Positions 1-9,965 of a stretch of 64,000 nt of DNA are shown one piece after another. The stretch's first letter is position 1. Each line of letters opens with the position of its first letter. Origin of the DNA: Chitinophaga pinensis DSM 2588 (GTDB lineage: Bacteria; Bacteroidota; Bacteroidia; Chitinophagales; Chitinophagaceae); contig NC_013132.1 of assembly GCF_000024005.1 (NCBI RefSeq), forward strand, positions 372,001 to 436,000, written 5' to 3'. The notes under the pieces were generated by a model. The model saw only the letters and a list, made by a program, of their open reading frames with translations, was not told the origin of the DNA and did no database searches. The translations under genes and the position numbers were made by a program.

Positions 1-1884
1 ATGGCTGGTGCCATTGCAAAAGAAGCACGCGTACAGGGAGCCCATATCGGTTATGGCCCCGTGCTGGACCTGGTACGTGAACCACGCTGGTCCAGACTGG
101 AAGAAACTTACGGGGAAGATCCATACCTGATCAGTCAGATGGGTATCTCTATGGTAAAAGGTTTCCAGGGTAATAGTATCGGCAGTGGCAGCAATGTCAT
201 TTCTACGCTGAAGCATTTTACCGCTTATGGTTCTCCGGAGGGTGGTCACAATGGCGGTATTGCGCTGACAGGTCTGCGTGACCTGTACTCTTCCTACCTA
301 CCTCCATTCCAGGCGGCAGTGAAGGCTGGTGCACTGTCTATTATGGCTTCTTATAACTCTATTGATGGTATACCGTGCAGCTCAAATAGCTTCCTGTTGA
401 AAGATGTACTGGTAAAACAATGGGGCTTCAGCGGCTTCTCTGTATCTGATCTCGGTGGTATTCCAGGCGTACGTTCTACACACCATATAGCCGCAACGAT
501 GGAAGAAGCAGCTACGCTGGCAATTAACGCCGGACTGGATGCAGACCTGGGTGGTGAAGCATATGGCGATGCATTGATCAAAGCTGTGAACAATAAGAAA
601 GTGACAATGACAACCCTGGATACAGCGGTAGCACATGTACTCAGACTGAAATTCACTATGGGACTTTTCGAAAATCCATATGTAGATGTGGATGTAGCAG
701 AGAAAACCGTAGGTACAGCAGCCAACAGGGCGTTATCCAAACGTGTAGCAGCTGAATCTATCGTGCTGATGAAAAACGAGAACGGCCTGTTGCCATTGCA
801 AAAAACGATCAAAAACCTGGCTGTAATAGGGCCTAACGCAGATAATATCTATAACCAGTTAGGTGATTATACCGCTCCGCAGCCACAGGAAAAAATAGTA
901 ACGGTACTGGAAGGTATCAAAGCAAAAGTATCTGCTGATACTAAAGTAACATATGTCAAAGGTTGTGCGATCCGTGACACCGCACACGCAAATATCAGTG
1001 CTGCTGTAGCTGCTGCGCAACAGGCAGACGCAGTAGTGATCGTACTTGGCGGTTCCAGCGCACGTGACTTCGAAACAACCTTCCAGAGCACCGGCGCCGC
1101 TGAAGTAAAAGCTGCAGAAGTAGCCGTAAGTGATATGGAAAGTGGCGAGGGTTACGACAGAGTAAGTCTCGACCTGATGGGTTTACAGTCAAGGTTACTG
1201 GAAAGCATCGTCGCAACCGGCAAACCAGTTGTATTGGTACTGATCGAAGGTCGCCCACTCAATATTAACTGGGCCGCTAAAAACGTACCTGCCATCGTAA
1301 ATGCGTGGTATCCTGGTCAGGAAGGTGGTAACGCTGTCGCGGATGTACTCTTCGGCGATTACAATCCTGCCGGCCGTTTACCTGTATCCATCCCTAAATC
1401 TGTGGGTCAGCTGCCTGTCTACTACAACTACAAGAGTGCGGCAAGACATGACTATGTTGAAATGGACGCTAAACCACTCTACAGCTTCGGCCACGGTCTC
1501 AGTTACGCCAGCTTCGAATACAAAGACCTGCATTCTGATGTACAGGCCACTGGTAATAACCTGAAAGTAACAGTGAGTTTCAAACTGAAAAACACAAGTA
1601 CTGTAGCAGGCGATGAAGTAGCACAGCTCTACATCCGTGACGATGCCAGTTCTGTAGTGACTGCTGTAAAACAACTGAAGAAATTCCAGCGTGTACACCT
1701 GGCGCCAGGCGAACAGAAAGAAATTAAATTCGAACTGTCTCCTGATGACCTCAGACTACTCAATGTTGATATGAAATGGGTGGTTGAACCAGGTACTTTT
1801 ACAATGATGATAGGAGCTTCTTCTGAAGATATCCGCCTGAATGGAAAATTTGAAGTAAAACAACAGGTGGCGTGTAAATACTGA
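1..1884 (+). CDS. Glycoside hydrolase family 3 beta-glucosidase/xylosidase, 5'-truncated by window edge
   Basis: Hydrolyses terminal beta-linked sugars from oligosaccharides, probably in the periplasm. The 627 visible residues cover most of a GH3 enzyme: the end of the (beta/alpha)8 domain with GPVLDLVREPRW and ETYGEDPYL near residues 19-42, KHF at 71-73, and the nucleophile Asp150 in FSVSD. The alpha/beta sandwich domain follows (about 240-480) and a C-terminal fibronectin-III-like domain (about 530-620). GH3 enzymes of this type are usually 720-800 residues, so roughly 100-150 N-terminal residues, including any signal peptide, lie left of the window. The ATG at position 1 is probably an internal Met and not the start. 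A strong bidirectional terminator follows. The exact sugar specificity cannot be read from the sequence. Confidence 0.93.
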   Translation: MAGAIAKEARVQGAHIGYGPVLDLVREPRWSRLEETYGEDPYLISQMGISMVKGFQGNSIGSGSNVISTLKHFTAYGSPEGGHNGGIALTGLRDLYSSYLPPFQAAVKAGALSIMASYNSIDGIPCSSNSFLLKDVLVKQWGFSGFSVSDLGGIPGVRSTHHIAATMEEAATLAINAGLDADLGGEAYGDALIKAVNNKKVTMTTLDTAVAHVLRLKFTMGLFENPYVDVDVAEKTVGTAANRALSKRVAAESIVLMKNENGLLPLQKTIKNLAVIGPNADNIYNQLGDYTAPQPQEKIVTVLEGIKAKVSADTKVTYVKGCAIRDTAHANISAAVAAAQQADAVVIVLGGSSARDFETTFQSTGAAEVKAAEVAVSDMESGEGYDRVSLDLMGLQSRLLESIVATGKPVVLVLIEGRPLNINWAAKNVPAIVNAWYPGQEGGNAVADVLFGDYNPAGRLPVSIPKSVGQLPVYYNYKSAARHDYVEMDAKPLYSFGHGLSYASFEYKDLHSDVQATGNNLKVTVSFKLKNTSTVAGDEVAQLYIRDDASSVVTAVKQLKKFQRVHLAPGEQKEIKFELSPDDLRLLNVDMKWVVEPGTFTMMIGASSEDIRLNGKFEVKQQVACKY

Positions 1885-1905
1885 TCTGGGTTGTTATAAA
1901 ACATG

Positions 1906-1936
1906 AAAGGCCGCCAACTTATCGCTGGCGGCCTTT
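1906..1936. terminator. Bidirectional rho-independent terminator
   Basis: An 11-bp perfect stem, AAAGGCCGCCA (1906-1916) with TGGCGGCCTTT (1926-1936), has a 9-nt loop. It lies between the convergent GH3 gene and the 424-residue kinase. The A-rich and T-rich stem ends would supply a U tract in both directions. Confidence 0.85.
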
Positions 1937-1953
1937 CCTGTTTTATAAAGACT

Positions 1954-3228
1954 TTAATCCATCAACGTCATATTCACCGGCAACATCTGCTTCTCCGGTA
2001 TTCCGATAATAAACGTCGCTCCATTATCAATCTCACTCGTCGCTGTAATAAAACCATTGTGCTGCTCCATGATCTTTTTACAGATCGAAAGACCGATACC
2101 CGTCCCTTCGATCTCATGATAGCTATGCAAGCGTTTAAACACAACGAATATATCTTCGACATACTGACTCTCAAAGCCAATACCATTGTCAACAACAAAG
2201 ATCTTATAATAATTACCATCCGGTCTTTCACGCAGATGCGGATCAGGCGATGCCACCAGTTCTGCATAGATACGCACCTCCGGTGACACTTCCTTCTTGC
2301 GGAACTTCAGCGCATTGCTGATCAGGTTGTAAAATACCTGTCGCATCAAGGTAGGTATTACCTGTATAGAAGGTAGTTTCTCGATCTTTATACTGGCACT
2401 GGATTGCTGCACTTTGATCTCCAGTTCTGTCAGCGCATCGCGTACCAGGTCATTCAGGTCGCATACTGTAAAGTCGCCCCCCTGAATAGAATGCCGGGAA
2501 AAACGTAACAGATCGCTCACCAGTTGCTGCATACGAATCGTCGCATTGGTGATCTTCTGCACATATTTATCCACGTCGCCGGCGCTACTCTTCTTCTGAA
2601 GGATCATATCACTGAACACCCTGATCTTACGCAAAGGCTCCTGGAGGTCATGTGAAGCGATATAGGCAAACCTATCCAGTTCTTCATTGACAGCTTTCAG
2701 GTGAATGTTATTCTGCAACAATTGCCTGTTCAGTTCGCGCACCTTTAACTCAGAGGCTTCTTTCTCCTCAATTTCCCGTTGCAGGGAAGCATTCGTATTC
2801 AGCAGCTTCTGTTCCTGCGCAATAAGAGACTGTGTTTTTCGGTACAGTTCAACAAACAGTCCCACCTTTACCCTTAGCAGTTCAGGATTGATCGGTTTGT
2901 AAATAAAGTCTACGGCCCCTACCTTGTAGCCTTTAAAGATGGCTTCTTCCTCATGACTATGCGCCGTGATAAAGATGATCGGAATTTCCTTTAGCTTATC
3001 CCGCTGATAGATCAGGGCTGCAGTTTCAAAGCCGTTCATATCCGGCATCTGCACATCCATTAGTATCAATGAAAAATCATATTCCTTCAACAGGATCTTC
3101 AGTGCAGCCCTGCCCGAGTTGGCTTTTACAATCGTATAGCTCTCCCTTTCCAGGATGGATTCAATCGATAATAAATTATCCGCCCGGTCGTCAACAACTA
3201 ATATTTTTATTAAGTCCTGTTCGTGCAA
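1954..3228 (-). CDS. Response regulator-histidine kinase hybrid (REC-HisKA-HATPase)
   Basis: Cytoplasmic two-component protein with an N-terminal receiver and a C-terminal kinase, so phosphorylation of the receiver probably controls the kinase. REC spans about residues 6-125 with acidic VDD, phospho-acceptor Asp58 in LILMD and Lys111 in YKP. A coiled coil covers about 128-185. HisKA carries His193 in ASHDLQEPLRKI, and HATPase_c has NLISNALKF, DNGIGF and GTGIGLSICKK. There is no membrane segment. The start must be TTG at 3226-3228: a stop lies three codons upstream, and the next ATG would remove the start of the receiver. It begins 33 nt after the stop of the 2037-residue kinase, so the two are probably co-transcribed. 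Output partner unknown. Confidence 0.88.
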   Translation of the reverse strand: MHEQDLIKILVVDDRADNLLSIESILERESYTIVKANSGRAALKILLKEYDFSLILMDVQMPDMNGFETAALIYQRDKLKEIPIIFITAHSHEEEAIFKGYKVGAVDFIYKPINPELLRVKVGLFVELYRKTQSLIAQEQKLLNTNASLQREIEEKEASELKVRELNRQLLQNNIHLKAVNEELDRFAYIASHDLQEPLRKIRVFSDMILQKKSSAGDVDKYVQKITNATIRMQQLVSDLLRFSRHSIQGGDFTVCDLNDLVRDALTELEIKVQQSSASIKIEKLPSIQVIPTLMRQVFYNLISNALKFRKKEVSPEVRIYAELVASPDPHLRERPDGNYYKIFVVDNGIGFESQYVEDIFVVFKRLHSYHEIEGTGIGLSICKKIMEQHNGFITATSEIDNGATFIIGIPEKQMLPVNMTLMD

Positions 3229-3261
3229 AACTGTTTAATTTTTCAAATGAATACGCTATTA

Positions 3262-6200
3262 CTATCTATACAACCATACCCGCATCAACGATAATAACTG
3301 ATCTATTTTTAACGGTTTTGTAATATAATCAGAAGCTCCGGCTTCAAGACACTTCTCCCTGTCACCCTTCATCGCTTTAGCCGTAACTGCAATAATAGGC
3401 AATGCACTGTTCTTATGCTCCCTTCTGATCTTCTGCATCGTCTCATAACCATCCATCTCAGGCATCATAATATCCATCAGTACAATATCAATATCACTAT
3501 TCTCACTCAGGATATTCATGGCTTCCTTACCACTTTCCGCTGTAATGGTATTGATATGGAAACGCTCGAAAGCGGTGGTCAGTGCAAACAGGTTACGTAC
3601 GTCATCATCGACTACCAGCACATTTTTATGGATCAATACATCTTTCTGTGAACGCAGATCTTCGATCAGCTTCTTCTTCTCCGGCGCCAGGAACTGATGA
3701 TTGATATGCAGCTGCATGATCGTCTCTTCCAGCAACAGATCCAATGAGTTAACGCCTTTCAGCAGTATTTTATTGGCATACTGCTTTAGTTTCGACCGCT
3801 CATTGTTGGTAAAGTCCTTCGCCGAGTATACGATCACCGGTGTAGCGTTATGCCTGTTGACCGTATTCATGTTCGCTACAAACTCAGCACCATCGATATC
3901 CGGCAACATATAGTCTGCAATGATACAATCATATGCTGTACTATTCACCTTATCAATAGCCGCTTTACCATTTTCAACAAAATCCATCTCAATCAGCTCT
4001 CCATTATCCAGGATACGCGCGATCTGTGATGCATCAGGTTCATTGTCTTCCACCACAAGCACTTTCTTCGTCTTGCGACTATCATGCTCCATGATACTGG
4101 TGAACAATATATTCAGCGCTTCTGCTTTCAGTGGCTTCAGATTGAAACTTCTTGCACCACGATGCATCGCCAGCAAACGGTTCTCTTCTCCGGATATCAG
4201 GTGGATGGGGATATGTCTTAAATTAATATCGTTTTTGAACAGATCAAGTACTCTCCAGCCACTCGCATCCGGCAACTTTACATCCAGTGTAACGGCAATC
4301 GGATTATACTTGTTGGTCAGATCGAACACATCTCCGAAACTGGTCGCTACCACTACTTTCAGTCCCATCTCATGCGCCTTCTCCAGCATGATCTTAGCAA
4401 AACGTACGTCATCTTCGACGATCAGTACGACCTTGTCTGATTCAATAATATGGGTTCTGTCGTCGCCTATTTCGTTGATGATCTCATTCAGGCCTTCCAG
4501 CGTCTCAGGAAGTTTCGTCTGTGTAATAGCCATAGGTTGTACCAGGGCAGGCTCATAGCTTTCAGGCAACTGGTATTGTCCTACGGTCAGACTACTCTGT
4601 TTTTCGCGTTTGATAGCAGCCGGATTGTACTGCAATGGCAGGAACAAAGTGAAGATACTACCTCTTCCAACCTCGCTTTCCAATTCGATAGAACCACCCA
4701 GGAGGTCTGCCAGACCACGGCTGATAGACAGTCCCAGACCAGTACCGCCATACTTACGGCTGGTGGAACCTTCTGCCTGCTGGAAGGCTTCGAAAATGAT
4801 ATTCTGCTTGTCTTTGGAAATACCAATGCCTGTATCCCTGATTTCAAATGCAACCACTCTGTCCGCACTGTCGAGACTACCATTCATCAGTCGCCAGTTA
4901 CGTTTCGCTTCATAGATCCGGAGTTTTACTTCTCCTTTTTCTGTGAATTTGAACGCATTTGACAACAGGTTTTTCAGAATCTGGTTGAGACGCTGTACGT
5001 CCGTTTCCAGCGACTGTGGCAGCTGTTCATCCATTTCAATACGGAAGCGCAGACTCTTACTTTCAGAGATATGTTTGAAGGTCGTTTCCACAAAAGATAC
5101 CACCTCGTTGAAACGTACCTTGATAAAGTCTGTAGAAATATAACCAGATTCGATCTTCGACAGGTCGAGGATGTCGTTGATCAGTTGGATAAGGTCATCA
5201 CCACAGCTATGGATGGTTTTCGCATAACGTACCTGTTTCTCATTCAGGTTACCATCATGGTTTTCATAGAGCTGTTGCGCCAATATCAGTAATGAGTTCA
5301 GCGGTGTACGCAACTCGTGCGACATGTTCGCCAGGAACTCTGATTTATACTTAGATGTCAGCTGTAACTGTTCTGCTTTTTCTTCCAGTGATCTTCTTGC
5401 TTCTTCCACCTCCTTGTTCTTCTCTTCCACCTCATCCTTCTGTTTCACCAGCAGGTGCGCTTTATCCTGGAGTTCTTCGTTCGTTCTTCTCAGCTCATCC
5501 GCCAATGACTGGGACTGCTCCAGCAGGTCCTCTGTTCTGGAGTTCGCCTCGATCGTGTTCAGTACGATACCGATACTTTCTGTCAACTGACTCAGGAAGT
5601 CTAAGTGCGTTTGGCTAAAGGTATCGAAGGATGCCAGTTCTATCACCGCTTTGATCTCCTGCTCAAACAATACCGGCAATACGATCAGGTTAACCGGTGT
5701 GGCTTCACCCAGTCCGGAGCTGATCTTAATATAATTTGACGGTACGTTGGTCAGCAGGATACGTTCTTTTTCTACGGCACACTGACCTACAAGTCCCTGT
5801 CCGAGTGCAAACTCGCGGGATACGCTCACCTCGTTGCCATATGCATATGCTGCAAATAATTTGAGTTTTGGATTCAGCAGGTTCTCTTCCTGTTCCAGAA
5901 TATAGAACATCCCTTTCTGTGCATTTACCACCTGGGCCAGCTCTGAGAGGATACGGCGGGTTACCGTATTCAGGTCTTTCTGCCCTTGCAGCATCTGCGT
6001 GAATTTCGCCAGGTTGGATTTTAGCCAGTCCTGTTCCTGGTTACGCAGGGTCGTCTGTTTCAGGTTGGCGATCATCTGGTTGATGGTATCTTTCAGCTCT
6101 TCTACCTCACCCTTCGCTTCCACACGGATCATCTGAGTCAGGTCACCTTTCGTTACCGCCGATGCCACCGCCGAAATCGCACGTACCTGTGTGGTAAGGT

Positions 6201-9200
6201 TTTCCGCTAGCTGGTTTACGTTTTCCGTCAGGTTTTTCCAGATACCGGATGCACCTGGCACACTCGCCTGACCACCCAATCTACCTTCAACTCCCACCTC
6301 ACGGGCCACCGTTGTTACCTGGTCGGCAAACAATGCCAGTGTATCGATCATTTCGTTGATCGTCTCAGTCAGCTGTGCTACCTCACCGCGCGATACGATG
6401 GAGAGTTTCTGTTTCAGATTACCCGTCGCCACCGCCGTTACCACTTTCGCGATTCCACGCACCTGGTTCGTCAGGTTGGAGGCCATCATGTTCACAGAGT
6501 CTGTCAGGTCTTTCCAGGTACCACCCACACCCTGTACTTCCGCCTGACCACCCAGCTTACCTTCCGTACCTACCTCACGGGCCACACGGGTCACCTCAAA
6601 AGCGAAGGAGTTCAGCTGGTCCACCATCGTATTGATGGTGTTTTTCAGATCAAGGATTTCTCCTTTTACGTCGATCGTTACTTTTTTGGAAAGGTCACCC
6701 GATGCCACCGCTTTCGTTACCTCGGCGATGTTACGTACCTGTGATGTCAGGTTACCCGTCATCTGGTTTACGGAGTCCGTCAGATCCTTCCAGGTACCAG
6801 CGACACCCGGTACGAATGCCTGACCACCCAGTTTACCATCCGTACCCACCTCACGGGCCACACGCGTTACCTCAGAAGCGAATGCACGCAGCTGATCCAC
6901 CATCGTATTCAGCGTTTCTTTCAGCTGCAGGATCTCGCCACGTACGTCCACCGTAATCTTACGGGACATGTCACCGTTCGCCACCGCAATCGCCACATCC
7001 GCAATGTTTCGCACCTGTGCCGTCAGGTTACCCGCCATCTGGTTCACCGAATCCGTCAGGTCTTTCCAGGTACCACCGACGCCCGGTACGAACGCCTGAC
7101 CACCCAGTTTACCATCCGTACCTACCTCACGGGCCACACGCGTTACCTCAGAAGCGAATGCGCGCAGCTGTTCCACCATCGTATTGATGGTATTTTTCAG
7201 TTCAAGGATCTCTCCCTTAACGTCTACTTCAATTTTACGCGACAGGTCACCGTTTGCCACCGCCGTTGTTACCTCTGCGATGTTACGTACCTGCGACGTC
7301 AGGTTGGACGCCATGATATTCACGGAGTCCGTCAGGTCTTTCCAGAGACCTTCCACACCCGGTACATCGGCCTGTCCGCCCAGTTTACCCTCAGAACCTA
7401 CCTCACGCGCCACACGGAACACCTCCGAACCGAAGGAGTTCAGCTGGTCCACCATTGTATTGATGGTATTTTTTAACTCAAGGATCTCTCCCTTTACGTC
7501 CACCGTGATCTTACGCGACAGGTCACCTTTCGCCACCGCCGTTGTTACTTCCGCGATATTACGCACCTGCGCGGTCAGGTTGGATCCCATCTGGTTCACC
7601 GACTCGGTCAGATCCTTCCAGGTACCACCCACACCCTGCACTTTCGCCTGGCCACCCAGCTTACCTTCCGTACCCACCTCAAGGGCCACACGGGTCACCT
7701 CAGAGGCGAAGGAGTTCAGCTGATCCACCATCGTATTGATCGTCTTTTTCAGTTCAAGGATCTCACCCTCTACGTTTACCGTAATCTTCTTTGACAGGTC
7801 ACCATTCGCCACCGCGGTCGTTACTTCCGCAATGTTTCGCACCTGTGCCGTCAGGTTGGATCCCATCTGGTTTACCGAATCGGTCAGATCCTTCCAGGTA
7901 CCACCCACACCCTGCACTTTCGCCTGACCACCCAGCTTACCTTCCGTACCCACCTCAAGAGCCACACGGGTCACCTCGGAAGCAAAGGAGTTCAGCTGGT
8001 CCACCATTGTATTAATGGTATTTTTCAACTCCAGGATTTCTCCCTTTACATCCACCGTGATCTTACGCGACAGGTCACCTTTTGCCACCGCCGTCGTTAC
8101 GTCTGCGATGTTACGTACCTGCGCCGTCAGGTTACCCGCCATCTGGTTTACGGAATCTGTCAGGTCTTTCCACACACCACCGACACCTTTTACCGTTGCC
8201 TGACCACCCAGTTTACCCTCAGAACCTACCTCACGCGCCACACGCGTTACCTCTACAGAGAAGGAGTTCAGCTGGTCCACCATTGTATTCATGGTGTTTT
8301 TCAGCTCCAGGATCTCCCCGCGTACGTCCACGGTAATTTTACGGGACAGGTCACCTCTCGCCACCGCCGTTGTTACCTCTGCGATGTTTCGCACCTGACC
8401 TGTCAGGTTGGACGCCATCTGATTCACAGAATCCGTCAGATCCTTCCAGGTACCTGCCACACCTTTTACCTCTGCCTGGCCACCCAGCTTACCATCCGTA
8501 CCTACCTCACGGGCCACACGCGTCACCTCGGAGGAGAAGGAGTTCAGCTGATCCACCATCGTATTGATTGTATCTTTCAGCTCAAGGATCTCTCCTTGTA
8601 CATCCACTGTAATTTTCTTGGACAGGTCACCTTTTGCCACCGCCGTCGTTACATCCGCGATGTTACGCACCTGCGCCGTCAGGTTACCCGCCATCTGGTT
8701 TACGGAGTCCGTCAGGTCTTTCCATACACCAGCCACATCTTTTACTTTCGCTTGTCCGCCCAACTTACCTTCGGATCCCACCTCACGCGCCACACGCGTC
8801 ACCTCACGTGAGAAGAGGTTCAGCTGTTTCACCATCCCGTTCACCTCCGTCGCAATACGGGCAAATTCCCCCTGCAACACGTGATCTTCGATCTGCAAAG
8901 GCATTTCCTGCGAAAGATTCCCCTTCGCCACAGAACTGATTACGTGTGCTATTTCGATGGTAGGATGAACAAGATCAGAGATCAGTGTATTGATAGAAGC
9001 AACCGCATTATCCCAGGAGCCCTTTGCAGTACGGGGCATGACCACACGGTGATTCAGACGTCCCATCTTTCCGATGGTATTCCTCGCCAGCGTCAGTTCC
9101 TCCACCAGGGTTTCGTTCAGGGAAATAATCTCATTAAGCGTGTCACAGATTTTGCCACTTAACCCGATATTATCCGCCGACATCCTTGTGGAGAAATTGC

Positions 9201-9375
9201 CACTTCTAACGTCCAGCAGGACCTGCAACAATTGCCGCAAATCCAGTTCATCTGCTACGGGTGCGTATACTTGCTTGGTTTCTTTGCTGCGCTTTGTTGT
9301 GGAAGTCTGTGGAGTCTTTTCCACATCTTTCTTGGACAGGGCAGTACTATCGGGATTTTTTCTCCGCGTGTTCAT
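3262..9375 (-). CDS. Giant cytoplasmic hybrid histidine kinase with ten tandem HAMP units (Nik1/group III-like)
   Basis: 2037-residue soluble sensor kinase. Visible order: a HAMP-like N-terminal region (60-190); ten 92-residue units (191-1110), each with an [28 protein letters not shown], AVAxGDLS and GEILELK pattern; a GAF domain (about 1135-1275); a coiled coil (1280-1345); HisKA with His1353 in [11 protein letters not shown]; HATPase_c with [15 protein letters not shown] and GGTGLGLSI; then three receivers with Asp1698, Asp1821 and Asp1968. No signal peptide or transmembrane segment is visible. Poly-HAMP kinases of this design are known from fungal osmosensors and from some bacteria; the stimulus here is unknown. 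The ATG at 9375 faces the REC/SNF2 pair across a 158-bp divergent intergenic region. The following 424-residue kinase lies 33 nt downstream. Confidence 0.93.
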   Translation of the reverse strand: MNTRRKNPDSTALSKKDVEKTPQTSTTKRSKETKQVYAPVADELDLRQLLQVLLDVRSGNFSTRMSADNIGLSGKICDTLNEIISLNETLVEELTLARNTIGKMGRLNHRVVMPRTAKGSWDNAVASINTLISDLVHPTIEIAHVISSVAKGNLSQEMPLQIEDHVLQGEFARIATEVNGMVKQLNLFSREVTRVAREVGSEGKLGGQAKVKDVAGVWKDLTDSVNQMAGNLTAQVRNIADVTTAVAKGDLSKKITVDVQGEILELKDTINTMVDQLNSFSSEVTRVAREVGTDGKLGGQAEVKGVAGTWKDLTDSVNQMASNLTGQVRNIAEVTTAVARGDLSRKITVDVRGEILELKNTMNTMVDQLNSFSVEVTRVAREVGSEGKLGGQATVKGVGGVWKDLTDSVNQMAGNLTAQVRNIADVTTAVAKGDLSRKITVDVKGEILELKNTINTMVDQLNSFASEVTRVALEVGTEGKLGGQAKVQGVGGTWKDLTDSVNQMGSNLTAQVRNIAEVTTAVANGDLSKKITVNVEGEILELKKTINTMVDQLNSFASEVTRVALEVGTEGKLGGQAKVQGVGGTWKDLTESVNQMGSNLTAQVRNIAEVTTAVAKGDLSRKITVDVKGEILELKNTINTMVDQLNSFGSEVFRVAREVGSEGKLGGQADVPGVEGLWKDLTDSVNIMASNLTSQVRNIAEVTTAVANGDLSRKIEVDVKGEILELKNTINTMVEQLRAFASEVTRVAREVGTDGKLGGQAFVPGVGGTWKDLTDSVNQMAGNLTAQVRNIADVAIAVANGDMSRKITVDVRGEILQLKETLNTMVDQLRAFASEVTRVAREVGTDGKLGGQAFVPGVAGTWKDLTDSVNQMTGNLTSQVRNIAEVTKAVASGDLSKKVTIDVKGEILDLKNTINTMVDQLNSFAFEVTRVAREVGTEGKLGGQAEVQGVGGTWKDLTDSVNMMASNLTNQVRGIAKVVTAVATGNLKQKLSIVSRGEVAQLTETINEMIDTLALFADQVTTVAREVGVEGRLGGQASVPGASGIWKNLTENVNQLAENLTTQVRAISAVASAVTKGDLTQMIRVEAKGEVEELKDTINQMIANLKQTTLRNQEQDWLKSNLAKFTQMLQGQKDLNTVTRRILSELAQVVNAQKGMFYILEQEENLLNPKLKLFAAYAYGNEVSVSREFALGQGLVGQCAVEKERILLTNVPSNYIKISSGLGEATPVNLIVLPVLFEQEIKAVIELASFDTFSQTHLDFLSQLTESIGIVLNTIEANSRTEDLLEQSQSLADELRRTNEELQDKAHLLVKQKDEVEEKNKEVEEARRSLEEKAEQLQLTSKYKSEFLANMSHELRTPLNSLLILAQQLYENHDGNLNEKQVRYAKTIHSCGDDLIQLINDILDLSKIESGYISTDFIKVRFNEVVSFVETTFKHISESKSLRFRIEMDEQLPQSLETDVQRLNQILKNLLSNAFKFTEKGEVKLRIYEAKRNWRLMNGSLDSADRVVAFEIRDTGIGISKDKQNIIFEAFQQAEGSTSRKYGGTGLGLSISRGLADLLGGSIELESEVGRGSIFTLFLPLQYNPAAIKREKQSSLTVGQYQLPESYEPALVQPMAITQTKLPETLEGLNEIINEIGDDRTHIIESDKVVLIVEDDVRFAKIMLEKAHEMGLKVVVATSFGDVFDLTNKYNPIAVTLDVKLPDASGWRVLDLFKNDINLRHIPIHLISGEENRLLAMHRGARSFNLKPLKAEALNILFTSIMEHDSRKTKKVLVVEDNEPDASQIARILDNGELIEMDFVENGKAAIDKVNSTAYDCIIADYMLPDIDGAEFVANMNTVNRHNATPVIVYSAKDFTNNERSKLKQYANKILLKGVNSLDLLLEETIMQLHINHQFLAPEKKKLIEDLRSQKDVLIHKNVLVVDDDVRNLFALTTAFERFHINTITAESGKEAMNILSENSDIDIVLMDIMMPEMDGYETMQKIRREHKNSALPIIAVTAKAMKGDREKCLEAGASDYITKPLKIDQLLSLMRVWLYR
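6046..8805 (-). repeat. Ten tandem 276-bp in-frame repeats encoding HAMP units
   Basis: The LGGQA core recurs every 92 residues from residue 205 of the encoded kinase, giving ten contiguous units of exactly 276 bp. Units 4 and 5 are nearly identical at the protein level. Unit 10 is the most divergent ([18 protein letters not shown]). Such close repeats invite unit gain or loss by recombination and can cause assembly collapse. Confidence 0.93.
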
Positions 9376-9395
9376 AGTGAAGGTGTTAGCGAAAC

Positions 9396-9411
9396 ACTTA
9401 TATGTATAAGT
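9396..9411. promoter_or_regulatory. 16-bp palindrome upstream of the giant kinase
   Basis: ACTTATA-TG-TATAAGT, two perfect 7-nt arms, lies about 20 nt upstream of the kinase ATG in the divergent intergenic region. It could be an operator or a leader hairpin. No trans-acting partner can be named. Confidence 0.35.
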
Positions 9412-9500
9412 TAAAAATTTCTTTAAGTTGTGTTTATCAATCTCTACGGCTCTTTTTGCTATCGCATATAGATGTTATGTATTATATGGCTTGAAGTGAT

Positions 9501-9508
9501 TACATTTG
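9501..9508 (+). promoter_or_regulatory. Bacteroidota -7 element for the REC/SNF2 pair
   Basis: TACATTTG matches the Bacteroidota -7 consensus TAnnTTTG and lies 25 nt upstream of the response-regulator ATG. I see no good TTG -33 element at the usual spacing, so the promoter may be weak or need an activator. Confidence 0.45.
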
Positions 9509-9533
9509 TTCTTATTAAAAAACAACTTTACAG

Positions 9534-9947
9534 ATGCAACTTTCAGGCCATTCGAAGAGGCTGATCCTGTTGGCGGAAGATGATATTGATGACCAGGAGC
9601 TGTTGGAAAATGCAATAGAGGAGATAGATCCCACCTGGCAACTGGTGTGCATCCCTAATGGTAGAAAATTCGTGAAATATCTGGATACCATGGGTGAAAG
9701 CAATATGCCTGCACTCATGATACTTGATTATAATATTCCTGAACTAACCGGCGTAGAAGTGGTAAAAGAACTGAATGATCAGGGACGCTTCATGGATATT
9801 CCGAAAATTATCTGGAGCACCTCAACATCTCCCGTTTTCAAAGCGAAAAGCATTGAACTGGGCGTTAAGGACTATATCACAAAACCTAATGACCTCGCTT
9901 CTTTCCTGACCACTGCGAGGTACATGCTTTCTTTTGTCAAAGAATGA
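9534..9947 (+). CDS. Single-domain response regulator (REC only)
   Basis: 137-residue receiver with no output domain, probably a phospho-relay intermediate or a protein-protein switch. Acidic residues are in LLAEDDIDD (15-20), phospho-acceptor Asp65 is in LMILDYNIPE, a Ser/Thr switch lies in WSTSTSP (94-100), and Lys117 is in YITKP. It resembles the short receivers that often accompany soluble or phytochrome-like hybrid kinases. It is divergent from the giant poly-HAMP kinase, a plausible phosphodonor. Only 18 nt separate its stop from the ATG of the SNF2 ATPase, so the two are probably one transcript. Confidence 0.9.
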   Translation: MQLSGHSKRLILLAEDDIDDQELLENAIEEIDPTWQLVCIPNGRKFVKYLDTMGESNMPALMILDYNIPELTGVEVVKELNDQGRFMDIPKIIWSTSTSPVFKAKSIELGVKDYITKPNDLASFLTTARYMLSFVKE

Positions 9948-9965
9948 TCGGAACTTGCACCAGCC

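Noticed and set aside
3920..4558. 212-codon plus-strand ORF
   Set aside because: Lies wholly antisense to the kinase and receiver region, which has full conserved motifs in its own frame.
6356..8884. Series of plus-strand ORFs of 60-180 codons opposite the giant kinase, rich in Pro/Ser/His
   Set aside because: They recur at the 276-bp period of the HAMP repeats and are antisense shadows of the repeated coding sequence.
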